In this document: one piece after another, positions 1-8,703 of the stretch
Layout: each line of letters opens with the position of its first letter
Position numbering within the stretch: the first letter of the stretch is position 1
Source: Pseudorhodoplanes sinuspersici
Lineage (GTDB): Bacteria; Pseudomonadota; Alphaproteobacteria; Rhizobiales; Xanthobacteraceae
Direction of reading: 5' to 3'
DNA length: 64,000 bases
NCBI RefSeq assembly: GCF_002119765.1
Contig: NZ_CP021112.1
Coordinates: 2,536,501-2,600,500 of the forward strand
Notes under the pieces: generated by a model
The model's input: the letters and a program-made list of their open reading frames with translations, nothing else
The model's database searches: none
Told to the model about the DNA's origin: nothing
Position numbers and translations under genes: made by a program

Positions 1-848
1 TGCAGGATCTGTTCCTGAACGAGACCGCGCGCTTCGCCCATGTGTTCCTGCCGGGCTCGACCTTCCTCGAAAAGGACGGCACCTTCACCAATGCCGAACG
101 CCGCATCCAGCGCGTGCGCAAGGTGATGTCGCCCAAGAACGGCTATGGCGATTGGGAGATCACGCTGATGCTCTCCAAGGCGCTCGGCTATGAAATGCAA
201 TACGACCATCCCTCGCAGATCATGGACGAGATCGCACGGCTGACGCCGGGCTTTGCCAATGTCTCCTACGAGATGCTGGACGAGCGCGGTTCGGTGCAAT
301 GGCCGTGCAATGACAAGGCGCCGGAAGGCTCGCCGATCATGCATGTGAACGGCTTCGTACGCGGCAAGGGTAAGTTCATCATCACCGAATATGTGGCGAC
401 CGATGAACGCACCGGCCCGCGCTTCCCGCTGCTGCTCACCACCGGCCGCATCCTGTCGCAATACAATGTCGGCGCACAGACACGTCGCACCGAGAATTCG
501 ATGTGGCATGCCGAGGACGTGCTGGAAATCCATCCGCATGATGCCGAGCAGCGCGGCGTGCGTGATGGCGACTGGATCAAGCTGAGAAGCCGTGCCGGCG
601 AAACCACCTTGCGCGCGCAGATCACCGATCGCGTGTCGCCGGGCGTCGTCTACACGACCTTCCATCACCCGGACACGCAGGCCAACGTCATCACCACCGA
701 CTTCTCGGACTGGGCGACCAATTGTCCGGAATACAAGGTGACGGCGGTGCAGGTGACGCCGTCCAACGGCCCGTCGGACTGGCAGCGAGAATATGAGGAA
801 TTCTCGCGGCAGAGCCGCCGTATCGCTCCGATGGAAGCCGCTGAGTAG
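1..848 (+). CDS. fdsA: NAD-dependent formate dehydrogenase alpha subunit, C-terminal part
   Basis: The gene runs in from the left edge; the reading frame is open from base 3 and ends at 848, so about 281 residues of a roughly 950-residue protein are present. The piece is the C-terminal half of a molybdopterin oxidoreductase: a FLPGS/EKDGTFTN cofactor-binding stretch, then the MopB-type C-terminal barrel with LLLTTGRI and a TRRT segment, and a late FHHPDTQANVITT stretch typical of soluble FdsA. In this family the subunit oxidises formate to CO2 at a bis-MGD molybdenum site and passes electrons through Fe-S clusters to the FdsB/FdsG NAD module. fdhD and fdsD follow at once, the usual fds order. 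Only the missing N-terminus would carry the Fe-S motifs and the catalytic Cys/Sec. Confidence 0.9.
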   Translation, partial: QDLFLNETARFAHVFLPGSTFLEKDGTFTNAERRIQRVRKVMSPKNGYGDWEITLMLSKALGYEMQYDHPSQIMDEIARLTPGFANVSYEMLDERGSVQWPCNDKAPEGSPIMHVNGFVRGKGKFIITEYVATDERTGPRFPLLLTTGRILSQYNVGAQTRRTENSMWHAEDVLEIHPHDAEQRGVRDGDWIKLRSRAGETTLRAQITDRVSPGVVYTTFHHPDTQANVITTDFSDWATNCPEYKVTAVQVTPSNGPSDWQREYEEFSRQSRRIAPMEAAE

Positions 849-853
849 GGCGA

Positions 854-1687
854 ATGGTCCCGTCTTTTTCAATCGTTCCCCGCAAGTCGTGGCGTGCTGA
901 GGCGGCGCGTCCCGGCATGACGAACGGGATGCGGGGAATTCCGGAAGAGACGGCCATTGTCTTGACCTACAACGGCGGTTCGCATGCGGTGATGATGGCT
1001 TCGCCGCAGGATCTGACAGACTTCGCGTATGGGTTCAGTCTTCACGAAGGTATCGTGACGAGACACGAAGACATCGCCAAACTCGACATCGTCGAACATG
1101 CCGAAGGTATCGAATTGCGGATGTGGCTGAGTGAGGACCATTCGCAAAAGCTAAACGAACGGCGGCGGCATATCGCCGGGCCGACCGGCTGCGGGTTATG
1201 CGGGCTGGAAAGTCTGTCCGATGCGATGCGGCCTGCGCCTTTCGTGTCGGGCAGCGGCTTTGTCATGTCGCCGCGCCAGATCATGCAGGTCCTGTCCGCC
1301 ATGCCGCGCCTGCAGAACCTCAATCTGCAGACTCGTGCCGTTCACGCAGCGGCCTTCTGGGAGCCGTCGGCTGGTCTTGTCGCCTTGCGTGAGGATGTCG
1401 GCCGTCACAATGCGCTCGACAAGCTTGGCGGCGCTTTGGCTCGCATGGGGCGCTCCGGCAGCGGCGGCGCAGTGTTCGTCACCAGCCGTGTGTCGGTCGA
1501 AATGATCCAGAAGAGCACGGTGATCGGTGCGCCGGTCATCGTCGCCATGTCGGCGCCAACAGCGCTCGCCGTGCGGACCGCGGAGGCAGCCGGGATCACG
1601 CTGGTGGCCGTCGCCCGTGATGATGGATTTGAAGTCTTTACTCACCCTGTGCGTATCGAAGAGGATGTTGCCGCCCATGTCGCTTGA
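854..1687 (+). CDS. fdhD: Formate dehydrogenase accessory sulfurtransferase FdhD (FdsC)
   Basis: A 277-residue FdhD family protein. FdhD proteins carry sulfur from a cysteine desulfurase to the molybdenum cofactor so that formate dehydrogenase becomes active. The family landmarks are visible: a TGCGLCG loop holding the two conserved cysteines, REDVGRHNALDK, and a VTSRVSVEMIQK stretch. It begins five bases after fdsA stops and its end overlaps the start of fdsD, so the three genes are almost certainly one transcript. The GTG or ATG at the very start could be debated because residues 1-25 are poorly conserved; a somewhat later start cannot be excluded. Confidence in the function is high from motifs and context. 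Confidence 0.92.
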   Translation: MVPSFSIVPRKSWRAEAARPGMTNGMRGIPEETAIVLTYNGGSHAVMMASPQDLTDFAYGFSLHEGIVTRHEDIAKLDIVEHAEGIELRMWLSEDHSQKLNERRRHIAGPTGCGLCGLESLSDAMRPAPFVSGSGFVMSPRQIMQVLSAMPRLQNLNLQTRAVHAAAFWEPSAGLVALREDVGRHNALDKLGGALARMGRSGSGGAVFVTSRVSVEMIQKSTVIGAPVIVAMSAPTALAVRTAEAAGITLVAVARDDGFEVFTHPVRIEEDVAAHVA

Positions 1688-1922
1688 TCAGCCGCATGAC
1701 AAGTCGTCCGAGAAACTGGTTTATATGGCCAACCAGATCGGCAATTTTTTCGTCAGTCAGGGAGCGGATGAAGCTGTTGCGGGCACCGCTGAGCACATCA
1801 GGAAGTTCTGGGATCCACGCATGCGATCGACGATTTTCGCACATCTCGACAAGGGCGGTGCAGGGCTCGAGCCGCATGTGCGCGAAGCCCTGGTCAGATT
1901 GAAGGATACAGCCTCGACCTGA
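1677..1922 (+). CDS. fdsD: Formate dehydrogenase delta subunit
   Basis: An 81-residue protein starting at an ATG that overlaps the last codons of fdhD, in a different frame. It contains MANQIGNFFVSQ near residue 17 and HIRKFWDPRMRSTIFAHL near residue 40, the signature of the small FdsD subunit, ending in GLEPHVREALVRL. FdsD is a small part of the soluble NAD-linked formate dehydrogenase complex and is thought to help assemble or stabilise it. A longer reading frame upstream exists but lies inside fdhD and is a shadow; the ATG at 1677 gives the family's usual length of about 70-80 residues. Confidence 0.9.
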   Translation: MSLDQPHDKSSEKLVYMANQIGNFFVSQGADEAVAGTAEHIRKFWDPRMRSTIFAHLDKGGAGLEPHVREALVRLKDTAST

Positions 1923-1992
1923 GGCGCTGCCTTGCCAAATCCCGTTCTGTTTGCAAAATACGGAAGTTACGCGCAATGGCGCAGGATTTTGC

Positions 1993-2882
1993 ATGCAGCT
2001 ATTCACGACCAGCGAGGCGGCCGAGTATCTCCGGATCAAGGAGCGGAAACTGTACGAGCTGGTCGCCGAGAACGCGATCCTCTGCACGAAGACGACCGGA
2101 AAGTGGTTGTTTCCCCAGACCGAGTTGGATCGCTGGATCGCTGGATCGCTGATAGCCTGACCCGGCCTGAGCGCATGAAGCGGACGGAGCCCATGCCGAT
2201 TGTCGGTGGAAGTCACGATCCGCTTCTTGAATGGGCCTTGCGGGAAAGCGGCAGTGGTCTTGCCAGCCTGCCCGAAGGGAGCGCGGCGGGTCTTCAACGT
2301 TTTGTCGACGGAATGCCGTTGGCCGCTGCCATTCATCTGCATGCCATCGACGCCGACAGCGATGAAAATGTCGCAACGATGAAGAGCCTTTCGGTACTCC
2401 ATGATTCCGTACTGATTGCCTTCGCGCGGCGTGAACAGGGGATCGTGGTTGCTGACGGAAATCCGCTAGGCTTTCGATCGATCTGCGATCTCGCGAACAA
2501 GCGCGTGCGGGTGGCGGTGCGGCCGGCGGGCGCAGGCGCCCAGTTGCTGCTGGAATCGCTGCTGACGCGCGAGGGCCTGGACGTCGGCAAGCTCAATATC
2601 GTTTCTCCACCCTGTTCAACAGGACCCGATATTGCGCAAGCGATCCGAAACGGTTGGGCCGATTGTGGCATCGCGACGCGGAGCGTCGCCAATGCAGCAG
2701 GCCTCGGCTTCGTGTCTCTGGTCTGGGAACGGTTCGACCTTGTTGTGAGGCAGCGCGATTATTTTCGGCCACCGCTGCAAACGTTTTTCTCTTTCCTGAA
2801 AACGCCGGCCATGCAGCAGCGAGCCGACGACTGCGGCGGCTATGATATTTCCGGCGCGGGACGGATCAGATTTGCGCCGTAA
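1993..2882 (+). pseudogene. HTH / binding-protein-like regulator, frameshifted by an 8-bp repeat
   Basis: Two overlapping frames make one interrupted gene. The first (ATG 1993, AGGA ahead of it) encodes an excisionase-type helix-turn-helix, FTTSEAAEYLRIKERKLYEL, and reaches TELDRWIAGSLIA before a stop at 2158. The second frame picks up at once with DRWIADSLTRPERM and carries a periplasmic-binding-protein-like ligand domain (PMPIVGGSHDPLLEWALRES near its start) to 2882. The break lies in three tandem copies of GATCGCTG at 2128-2151; with two copies the frames join into about 293 residues. Proteins of this build often lie beside molybdenum-enzyme operons, and here it follows fdsD, so a regulator of formate dehydrogenase is a fair guess. 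As sequenced only the DNA-binding part would be made. Confidence 0.8.
2128..2151 (+). repeat. Three tandem copies of GATCGCTG
   Basis: The 8-bp unit GATCGCTG occurs three times head to tail (2128-2135, 2136-2143, 2144-2151) inside the regulator gene. Eight is not a multiple of three, so each gain or loss shifts the frame. Two copies restore a continuous protein; three give a stop seven bases later. Confidence 0.95.
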
Positions 2883-2993
2883 CTGCGTGCTGGGCGGCGG
2901 CGATTGTGCTGGTTTGAATGCCTCCAAGCTATTGATGTTGCAAGAAAATATTTGAAGCTTTAAATGCGGCGTCGTTAGTTAGAGTTTTCAGGC

Positions 2994-3340
2994 GTGACGT
3001 ATTCCACCATCTTCGACAGCGACGATCTGCTCAATCGCGCGATTGAAGCTCATTATACGGAGATAAAGTCCGCAGTCCGCCAGCGCGGTCATTCGAAAAG
3101 CGCCGCGGCCGATATCGTCCATGACCTCTATATCAAGCTGGCGGAAAGCCCGATGTCTTGCGCGATGAAGCGGCTAGCCTTGCTCCGTTTTATGCAATAA
3201 AATCGCTGTGTTATTCGACTTTAGGCGGGTCGCCGAATGAACCTGGGTATCCCGAGGAGATTTCGAAAAGCGCGCCGCTTTGATGTATCAGATGATCAAG
3301 ACGTCGCCTCAGTGTCCGTTGGCCGGTTCTCGCATACGAG
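2994..3340 (+). pseudogene. Remnant of an ECF (FecI-like) RNA polymerase sigma factor
   Basis: A GTG at 2994 opens a 68-residue frame whose first 55 residues look like region 2 of an ECF sigma factor: LLNRAIEAHYTEIKSAVRQRGHS, then AADIVHDLYIKLAESP. After that the frame runs into unrelated residues and stops at 3200. In another frame at about 3238-3320 an NLGIPRRFRKARRFDVSDDQD stretch matches the usual continuation (NLGIDRRR...) after region 2, so the gene carries a frameshift and internal damage. No region 4 helix-turn-helix or partner anti-sigma gene is seen. A FecI-type role in iron signalling is only a family-level guess. Confidence 0.65.
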
Positions 3341-3442
3341 CTTGCGGGCAGGCGCGCGGACGACACTATTCGTCCTTTGAACGCGCCTTGTCGCCCGATT
3401 TGAACCGCGTCTTGGACGTTGATTTGGCAGGATCCACAAACG

Positions 3443-4234
3443 ATGCGACGGAATGCTGCGCAAGGTATGCCGGGTAAGCCGGCAACCAAGAAAGCGCGCC
3501 CGAAATCGACAAGAAAAGCCTCGATCGCCACCTTGAGCATGCCGCTCAAGGAGCGCGCCTATCAACTCATCAAACATCGCATCCTCACCTGTGCATTCAA
3601 GCCGGGCGAGAATTTGAACGAGGCTGCCGTCGCCGACATGCTCAAACTTGGACGCACGCCCGTAAACCAGGCCTTCGACAGGCTAAGGTTGGAAGCTCTT
3701 GTCGATGTCATCCCGCGCAAAGGTATCGTCGTCCGGCATATTCATTTCGACGAAGTGCTGCAGATCAGTGAAGCCCGAATACTCAATGAAGCCTATGCGA
3801 TACGTCTCGCCGCCGAGCGAGCAAGCACGGCCGAAATTTCCGCCATGCGCGAGATCCTTGCCGAAGCCGCACACCTCAACGGTGACATCGAACGCTTCAT
3901 CATGCTGGATCGCGAATTCCACATGATGATTGCCAACGCCGCGCGAAACGAAGTGCTGTCCGATATCCTCCTCAATTTGAACGAAAGGTCACTCCGGCTC
4001 TGGTCCATCTCTCTTGCGGACGAGGAGCACAAGAAGAGTGTGAACACGGAGCACCACGAGATATTTCTTGCTCTCTGCCATCGCGATGCCAGTGCGGCCG
4101 AAGAAGCGATGCGTCGTCACATCGATTCCTTCCGGCTGACCATCCTGAAGAAATTGTCCGATCTTCAGAGCGATCTCGGGCAGATGCGCGAATCGTCTGC
4201 CGCTCAAAGGAAATCACTTTCGCTCCAGAAATAA
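3443..4234 (+). CDS. GntR family (FCD) transcriptional regulator
   Basis: A 263-residue regulator, taking the ATG at 3443 with AGGA ahead; a TTG 24 bases earlier is also open. The N-terminal 30 residues are basic (KKARPKSTRK). A winged helix follows at about 35-100 (AYQLIKHRILTCAFKPGENL, then GRTPVNQAFDRL and PRKGIVV). The rest is an FCD ligand domain, with ISEARILNEAYAIRLAA and DREFHMMIANAARNEVL holding the acidic and histidine positions that bind a metal or acid ligand. Such proteins usually repress catabolic or transport genes until a carboxylate appears. The convergent TctC-amidase-cupin operon is the likely target, but no operator could be identified. Confidence 0.88.
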   Translation: MRRNAAQGMPGKPATKKARPKSTRKASIATLSMPLKERAYQLIKHRILTCAFKPGENLNEAAVADMLKLGRTPVNQAFDRLRLEALVDVIPRKGIVVRHIHFDEVLQISEARILNEAYAIRLAAERASTAEISAMREILAEAAHLNGDIERFIMLDREFHMMIANAARNEVLSDILLNLNERSLRLWSISLADEEHKKSVNTEHHEIFLALCHRDASAAEEAMRRHIDSFRLTILKKLSDLQSDLGQMRESSAAQRKSLSLQK

Positions 4235-4280
4235 AATCCGCGGCTGCGACAGGCCGGCGGAAAGGTTCCTCATGCAAAAT

Positions 4281-4312
4281 TTCGCCTGCGCCGATGCTTC
4301 GGCGCAGGCGAA
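4281..4312. terminator. Hairpin terminator between convergent genes
   Basis: A perfect 13-bp inverted repeat, TTCGCCTGCGCCG and its complement, with a six-base loop. On the minus strand it is followed by ATTTTGC, so it should end the leftward TctC transcript; it may also help stop the rightward GntR transcript. Confidence 0.8.
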
Positions 4313-4337
4313 CAATCGTCGTTGGAGTAATCTGATC

Positions 4338-5318
4338 TTAGGGAATCCGTGCGCGGGATTGCTTGACGATATTTTGCATCCGCGCGGACTCCTGAGCAAT
4401 GAAAGCCTTGAACGCGTCGGGCTTATCGGCAATCACCGTCAGACCAAGGCTCTCGAGGCGGGACGTTACCTGCGGGTCGCGCAATGCATCGACAAAAGCT
4501 TTGTTCAGCTTCTCGACGATCTCTTTGGGAGTCGCCGCGGGAGCAACGAAGCCGTACCAGATGCCAGCCTCCAGATCCGGAGAGCCAGCCTGCGGAGACG
4601 CAGGCACGTCGGGAAGCTGCGGGCTCGGCGTCTTAGCCGTGACGACGATCGGCTTCAGCGTGCCACCGCGAACCTGCTGAACGACGTTCGACAGGTTATC
4701 GCAGATCATCGATACACGATCGCCCAATACGTCCTGAAGGGCCGGCGCGGGACCCTGATAGGGAATGTGAACGATATCGACGCCTTCGAGCACCTTCAGA
4801 GCCTCACCACAGATATGACTGGTGCTTCCGTTGCCGGCCGATGCAAACGACAGTTTGCCGGGCTCCGCTTTCGCCAGCGCTACCAGTTCCTTCAGAGTGC
4901 TTGCTTTCACCGAAGGATTGACGACGATCATATTCGGTGTCGACGCGGCATTGACGATCGGCGCGAAATCCTTCTCTGGAAAATATGTGGGCTTTTCGTA
5001 GATCCACTGATTGATCGCGAGCACGCCGGTCGTCGCCATCAAAAGCGTATAGCCATCGGGCGCGGATGACGCGACCCGCATCGCGCCGATCGAACCATTG
5101 GCACCGCCGCGGTTTTCGACAACGACCGGAACGCCAAGCGACTTCGACATCAATGGCCCGAGCAACCGTGGGATCATGTCGCTCGTGCTGCCGGCCGGAA
5201 ACGGGACAACGATTGTAATCGGCTTGTCCGGGTAACCGGTCGCATGCACAGGCGAGGCTGCGAGAGCGATCAGTGAGGCTGCAAGAGCAGGAATGAGTGT
5301 CTTCAACTTCATGTTCAT
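4338..5318 (-). CDS. TctC/Bug family tripartite tricarboxylate transporter binding protein
   Basis: A 326-residue exported solute-binding protein. The ATG at 5318 has GAGGGA eight bases ahead and begins a clear signal peptide (MKLKTLIPALAASLIALAASPVHA). The mature part starts YPDKPITIVVPFPAGSTSD and continues with VVENRGGANGSIGA and ASAPDGYTLL, the Bug-family ligand-loop signatures. Bug proteins bind carboxylates, amides or aromatic acids in the periplasm, usually for TctAB permeases encoded elsewhere. No TctA or TctB lies in this window. It is downstream of the amidase and cupin genes on the same strand, with 158 bases between, so it probably captures the same substrate or product. The ligand cannot be told from sequence. 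Confidence 0.92.
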   Translation of the reverse strand: MNMKLKTLIPALAASLIALAASPVHATGYPDKPITIVVPFPAGSTSDMIPRLLGPLMSKSLGVPVVVENRGGANGSIGAMRVASSAPDGYTLLMATTGVLAINQWIYEKPTYFPEKDFAPIVNAASTPNMIVVNPSVKASTLKELVALAKAEPGKLSFASAGNGSTSHICGEALKVLEGVDIVHIPYQGPAPALQDVLGDRVSMICDNLSNVVQQVRGGTLKPIVVTAKTPSPQLPDVPASPQAGSPDLEAGIWYGFVAPAATPKEIVEKLNKAFVDALRDPQVTSRLESLGLTVIADKPDAFKAFIAQESARMQNIVKQSRARIP

Positions 5319-5476
5319 GGATATATCCCTCGAGGAGTTGATCATTCGGAGCCGGCTTCTCCAAATGTCGGCTGATGTCGTGAACAACCGAAGATCTTTT
5401 GCGGTCAACGCTTCCCTTGACGTCCTTCCTAGTTTTCAAACGCGACTGAATGGCTGAACGCCATCGACTGACGGTG

Positions 5477-6850
5477 CTAGCCACCCCTCTGCGCAACAAT
5501 CGGCTCCAGCAACGCCGCCATCGACAACACATGCCGATCGGCGTCGGCCGCTGCCGCCAGCATGAGGCCAACGGGGGCCTCACCTTGCTTGTGGACCGGC
5601 AGCGAAATGGCACAGCCGTCCATCATGTTGATCAGGGTGCAGTTGCGCAGCGACAGCAGGTTGGCGCGACCATAGGCTTCATCCGATTGAAGATCGGCGA
5701 TGTGTGGCGGCGTCAGCGCGACGGTTGGCAATACGATTGCATCGTAGGACGCGATGCGACGTGTCGCGCGCTCGATCAGCGATGCCCTGGCCGCCAAGAG
5801 GTCGATGTAATCGGCGGCACTCTGTTCCGTGCCGCGCTCGATGCGGATTGATACACGCGGATCGTAGCTATCCCGCTGTTTCGACAGCAGCCGGCGATGC
5901 CACGCGTAGCTTTCCGCCGCAGTGAATCCGCCTTTGGCGTTGATGGTCGCGACTTCGTCAAATTCCGGAACCGGAACGTGATCGATCCGAACGCCCTTGG
6001 CCATGAGCCGATGCAAAGCCGCGTCAAACGCCGATGCCACTTCGTCATCGAGATCGGTCAGCGCAACGCCAACCGGCACGGCCAGATGTAAAACGTCGAT
6101 CTTCCGGGACAGCATTGGCCCGACCGGGGTATCTGACAGGACCGAATCCATGATCGCGCAACAGCCGACCGTGCGTGCGATCGGGCCGATGGAGTCGAGG
6201 TGAGACGACAGCGGCAATGCGCCACGCAAGGAAACGCGGCGTGCCGTCGGCTTGAAGCCGACCAGACCGGTAAAGGCCGCAGGGATTCGACAGGAACCGC
6301 CGGTATCGGTGCCGAGCGCAGCATGCGCCATGCCATCGGTCACGGAGATGGCGGCACCTGATGACGAGCCCCCAGGGACATGTCCCCGGTCGCGCCGCCA
6401 TGGATTGAGTGGCGTGCCGTAATGTGGATTGATGCCAAGACCCGAATAGGCAAATTCGGTCATGTTGGTGCGGCCGATCACCACAAAGCCGGCACGCCGA
6501 AGGCGTGCAACGGCGGTGGCATCCGCCGAAGCGGGCGGCGCATCGCGCAGGACCATCGATCCGGCGCAGGTGACCTGTCCTTCGATATCGAACAGATCCT
6601 TCACCGAAACCGGAATGCCGGCGTAGCAAGACAACGGCGCACCCGCCTGGCGCAATCGGTCCATCGCATCGGCAGCCATCCGGGCCGCTTCGCTGTCGAG
6701 ATGCGTGAAGACGCGAGATCCCTCACCCGCATCGTCCGTCGCCCGCGCCAGACACTCTTCGACCAGCGCACGCGACGTCGTGCCGCCCGATGCGAGCTCA
6801 CGCGCGAGATCTTTCAGCGTCGGTCCGTCGAGCATTTCAGGAACACCCAA
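5477..6850 (-). CDS. Amidase signature family hydrolase
   Basis: A 457-residue amidase of the GatA/AtzF fold. The Ser-cisSer-Lys machinery is present: Lys in GIPVSVKDLF, the GGSSSGAA loop with the cis-serine, and the nucleophile in GTDTGGSCRIPA, followed by GFKPTARRVS. The enzyme hydrolyses an amide to an acid and ammonia in the cytoplasm. It starts three bases after the cupin gene stops, so the two are co-translated. The C-terminal part is family typical (CTLINMMDGCAISLPV). A real GatA is unlikely because GatB and GatC are not beside it and the setting is catabolic. The substrate may be the amide of an aromatic or small acid handled by the divergent monooxygenase cluster. Confidence 0.9.
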   Translation of the reverse strand: MGVPEMLDGPTLKDLARELASGGTTSRALVEECLARATDDAGEGSRVFTHLDSEAARMAADAMDRLRQAGAPLSCYAGIPVSVKDLFDIEGQVTCAGSMVLRDAPPASADATAVARLRRAGFVVIGRTNMTEFAYSGLGINPHYGTPLNPWRRDRGHVPGGSSSGAAISVTDGMAHAALGTDTGGSCRIPAAFTGLVGFKPTARRVSLRGALPLSSHLDSIGPIARTVGCCAIMDSVLSDTPVGPMLSRKIDVLHLAVPVGVALTDLDDEVASAFDAALHRLMAKGVRIDHVPVPEFDEVATINAKGGFTAAESYAWHRRLLSKQRDSYDPRVSIRIERGTEQSAADYIDLLAARASLIERATRRIASYDAIVLPTVALTPPHIADLQSDEAYGRANLLSLRNCTLINMMDGCAISLPVHKQGEAPVGLMLAAAADADRHVLSMAALLEPIVAQRGG

Positions 6851-6853
6851 CGC

Positions 6854-7234
6854 TCAAACCGGATCGAAATAGTGGATTTCAAGCAGGAGGCAGCCCTTCT
6901 CCGACTTGAAAGGGCCGTGATAGGCGCCAGGCGGACGGCACGCATAGGTGAAGGGGCTGAACGATTCACCGCCATGCCCTTTGTCGTCATTGCCAACTGT
7001 TAGATCGCCCGACACCAGGAAGACTTCCTCCCAATAGTCATGAACGAATGGGGCGGTCGTGTAGACGCCCGGATCGAACCGCAGCAGGCGTGTCCTGCTG
7101 CCGCGCTTGTTCACCTCATCCAGGCCACCGGCCAGGATCTTCTGCTGAATGCCTAACGGATAGCCCGCCGGCACTTCCCAGCCTGTTGTCAGATCAAGCG
7201 TATGAAATTCGTCGTGCAGTTTGTTCACTGGCAT
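6854..7234 (-). CDS. Cupin-domain protein
   Basis: A 126-residue single-domain cupin from the ATG at 7234. The body has the barrel pattern RTRLLRFDPGVYT, then HDYWEEVFLVSGDLTVG (metal-binding His and Glu of motif 1) and CRPPGAYHGPFKSEKGCLLLEI (His of motif 2). Small cupins of this kind act as metal-dependent isomerases, lyases or dioxygenases, or as sensors; the activity is not predictable. It is the first gene of a leftward operon with the amidase and probably the TctC protein, divergent from the monooxygenase across a 240-bp gap. A longer frame upstream exists but has no conserved residues and a poor ribosome site. Confidence 0.8.
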   Translation of the reverse strand: MPVNKLHDEFHTLDLTTGWEVPAGYPLGIQQKILAGGLDEVNKRGSRTRLLRFDPGVYTTAPFVHDYWEEVFLVSGDLTVGNDDKGHGGESFSPFTYACRPPGAYHGPFKSEKGCLLLEIHYFDPV

Positions 7235-7474
7235 TTTTCGACACTCATTTTGGCAATCGGTGGGCCTGACCCGCCTGATGAGAAACCGGGGACCTCGTTT
7301 GTACCCCCCTCGGCTGAATGCATATTCCATCTGATACATCACAAATACAAGCCCAATACTCTTGCATCTTACGATTATAGAATAAGCTTGACCAAATGCT
7401 CCTCTAGTTGAAATATCAGAGTTAGGCGTTCTCGCCTACACGCTTGCACCAAGAAACGACGGGACTGCGACATC

Positions 7475-8677
7475 ATGAGTAAGGGAGGCCAGCGCATATT
7501 GATCGCCGGGGCAGGGCCGGTCGGGCTGGTTGCAGCCGCTCACCTGGTTCGTCAGGGCGTGCCGGTGACGGTGTTGGAGAGCGGTTCGGAGTTGAGCACC
7601 GAGTCTCGCGCATCGACCTTCCATCCGCCCACGCTGGATATGCTGCACGAGATCGGCGCAGCCGAGCCTCTGATCGCGCAGGGTCTGATCGCACCGAAGC
7701 TGCAATATCGCTCCAAGCGCGACGGCGTCATCGCGCAGTTCGATTTTGGCGACATCGCCGACCTAACGGGGCACCCCTATCGATTGCAGGCCGAACAGTT
7801 CAAGCTCACGCGCATTCTGCTCGATCAACTGCAGAAATTTCCCGAATTCGAGATCGAGTTCGATGCCGCGGTCGAGCACGTCGAGCAGGATGAGAATGCG
7901 GTCAATGCCCATGTCCGGCGCGGCGCCTCACTCGAGACCCGCTCAGGAGCATGGTTGATCGGCGCAGACGGCGCGCGGAGCGTGGTTCGCAACGCGCTGA
8001 ATATCGAGTTTGAAGGCTTCACCTGGCCGGAGCGCTTCCTGGTCGTCAGCACACCGTTCGATTACGATCAGGTGTTTCCTGATCTGGTGTCGGTGAATTA
8101 CTTCGCCGATCCGGTCTGCTGGCATTTCCTGTTGCGGGTCGGAGATGTCTGGCGTGTGATGTTCCCGATTCCAGCCGACGTCAGCGACGACGACGCGCGA
8201 AAGCCGGAATTTGCACAGGGAATGCTCTCGCGCATCGTGCCCGGCGTCGATCGCTACGAAATCCGCCACACGACGCTTTACCGCGTTCACCAGCGGGTCG
8301 CGAAGACATTCCGGTCTGGACGCACCTTCCTGGTCGGCGATGCTGCACATATCAACAATCCGCTCGGCGGCATGGGCATGAATGGCGGCATTCACGATTC
8401 CATCAATCTGTCGCAGCGACTGGCCGCTGTCTGGAAGGGCAACGCTCCGGACAAGGAGCTTGACCGCTATGACCTGCAGCGTCGCCAGGTTACGCTCGAA
8501 TATGTGCAGGCCCAGACCATCCAGAACAAGCGCGATCTGGAAGCCGCGGATGAAGCTGCACAGAACGAATTCCGCGACCGCCTCCGCCATACGCGGGATG
8601 AGCCGGACTTGCGTCGGACCTATCTGCAGAGAATTGCGATGATCAGCAGTCTCCGCCGCGCGGCCGAGCTTGGATAA
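7475..8677 (+). CDS. FAD-dependent aromatic monooxygenase (PheA/TfdB-like)
   Basis: A 400-residue class A flavoprotein hydroxylase with all three flavin/NADPH landmarks: GAGPVG at residues 12-17, the DG motif in LIGADGARSVVR, and GDAAHINNPLGGMGMNGGIHD near the C-terminal third. The enzyme hydroxylates an activated aromatic ring using NAD(P)H and O2. It lacks the extra C-terminal thioredoxin-like domain of phenol hydroxylase, so it is nearer to the short FAD_binding_3 enzymes. The DUF2848 gene follows 26 bases on. It is divergent from the cupin-amidase operon, which suggests a pathway that first opens an amide and then hydroxylates the ring, or the reverse. The substrate is unknown. Confidence 0.88.
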   Translation: MSKGGQRILIAGAGPVGLVAAAHLVRQGVPVTVLESGSELSTESRASTFHPPTLDMLHEIGAAEPLIAQGLIAPKLQYRSKRDGVIAQFDFGDIADLTGHPYRLQAEQFKLTRILLDQLQKFPEFEIEFDAAVEHVEQDENAVNAHVRRGASLETRSGAWLIGADGARSVVRNALNIEFEGFTWPERFLVVSTPFDYDQVFPDLVSVNYFADPVCWHFLLRVGDVWRVMFPIPADVSDDDARKPEFAQGMLSRIVPGVDRYEIRHTTLYRVHQRVAKTFRSGRTFLVGDAAHINNPLGGMGMNGGIHDSINLSQRLAAVWKGNAPDKELDRYDLQRRQVTLEYVQAQTIQNKRDLEAADEAAQNEFRDRLRHTRDEPDLRRTYLQRIAMISSLRRAAELG

Positions 8678-8703
8678 CTTCGGCCTTTGAAAAAGGACAA
8701 CAC

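Noticed and set aside
4272-5069. 265-residue rightward frame across the TctC gene
   Set aside because: Shadow of the leftward binding-protein gene; begins inside the terminator hairpin.
7381-7474. Promoter TTGACC-17-AAATAT before the flavin monooxygenase
   Set aside because: The -10 matches the consensus poorly, so it was not listed as a feature.
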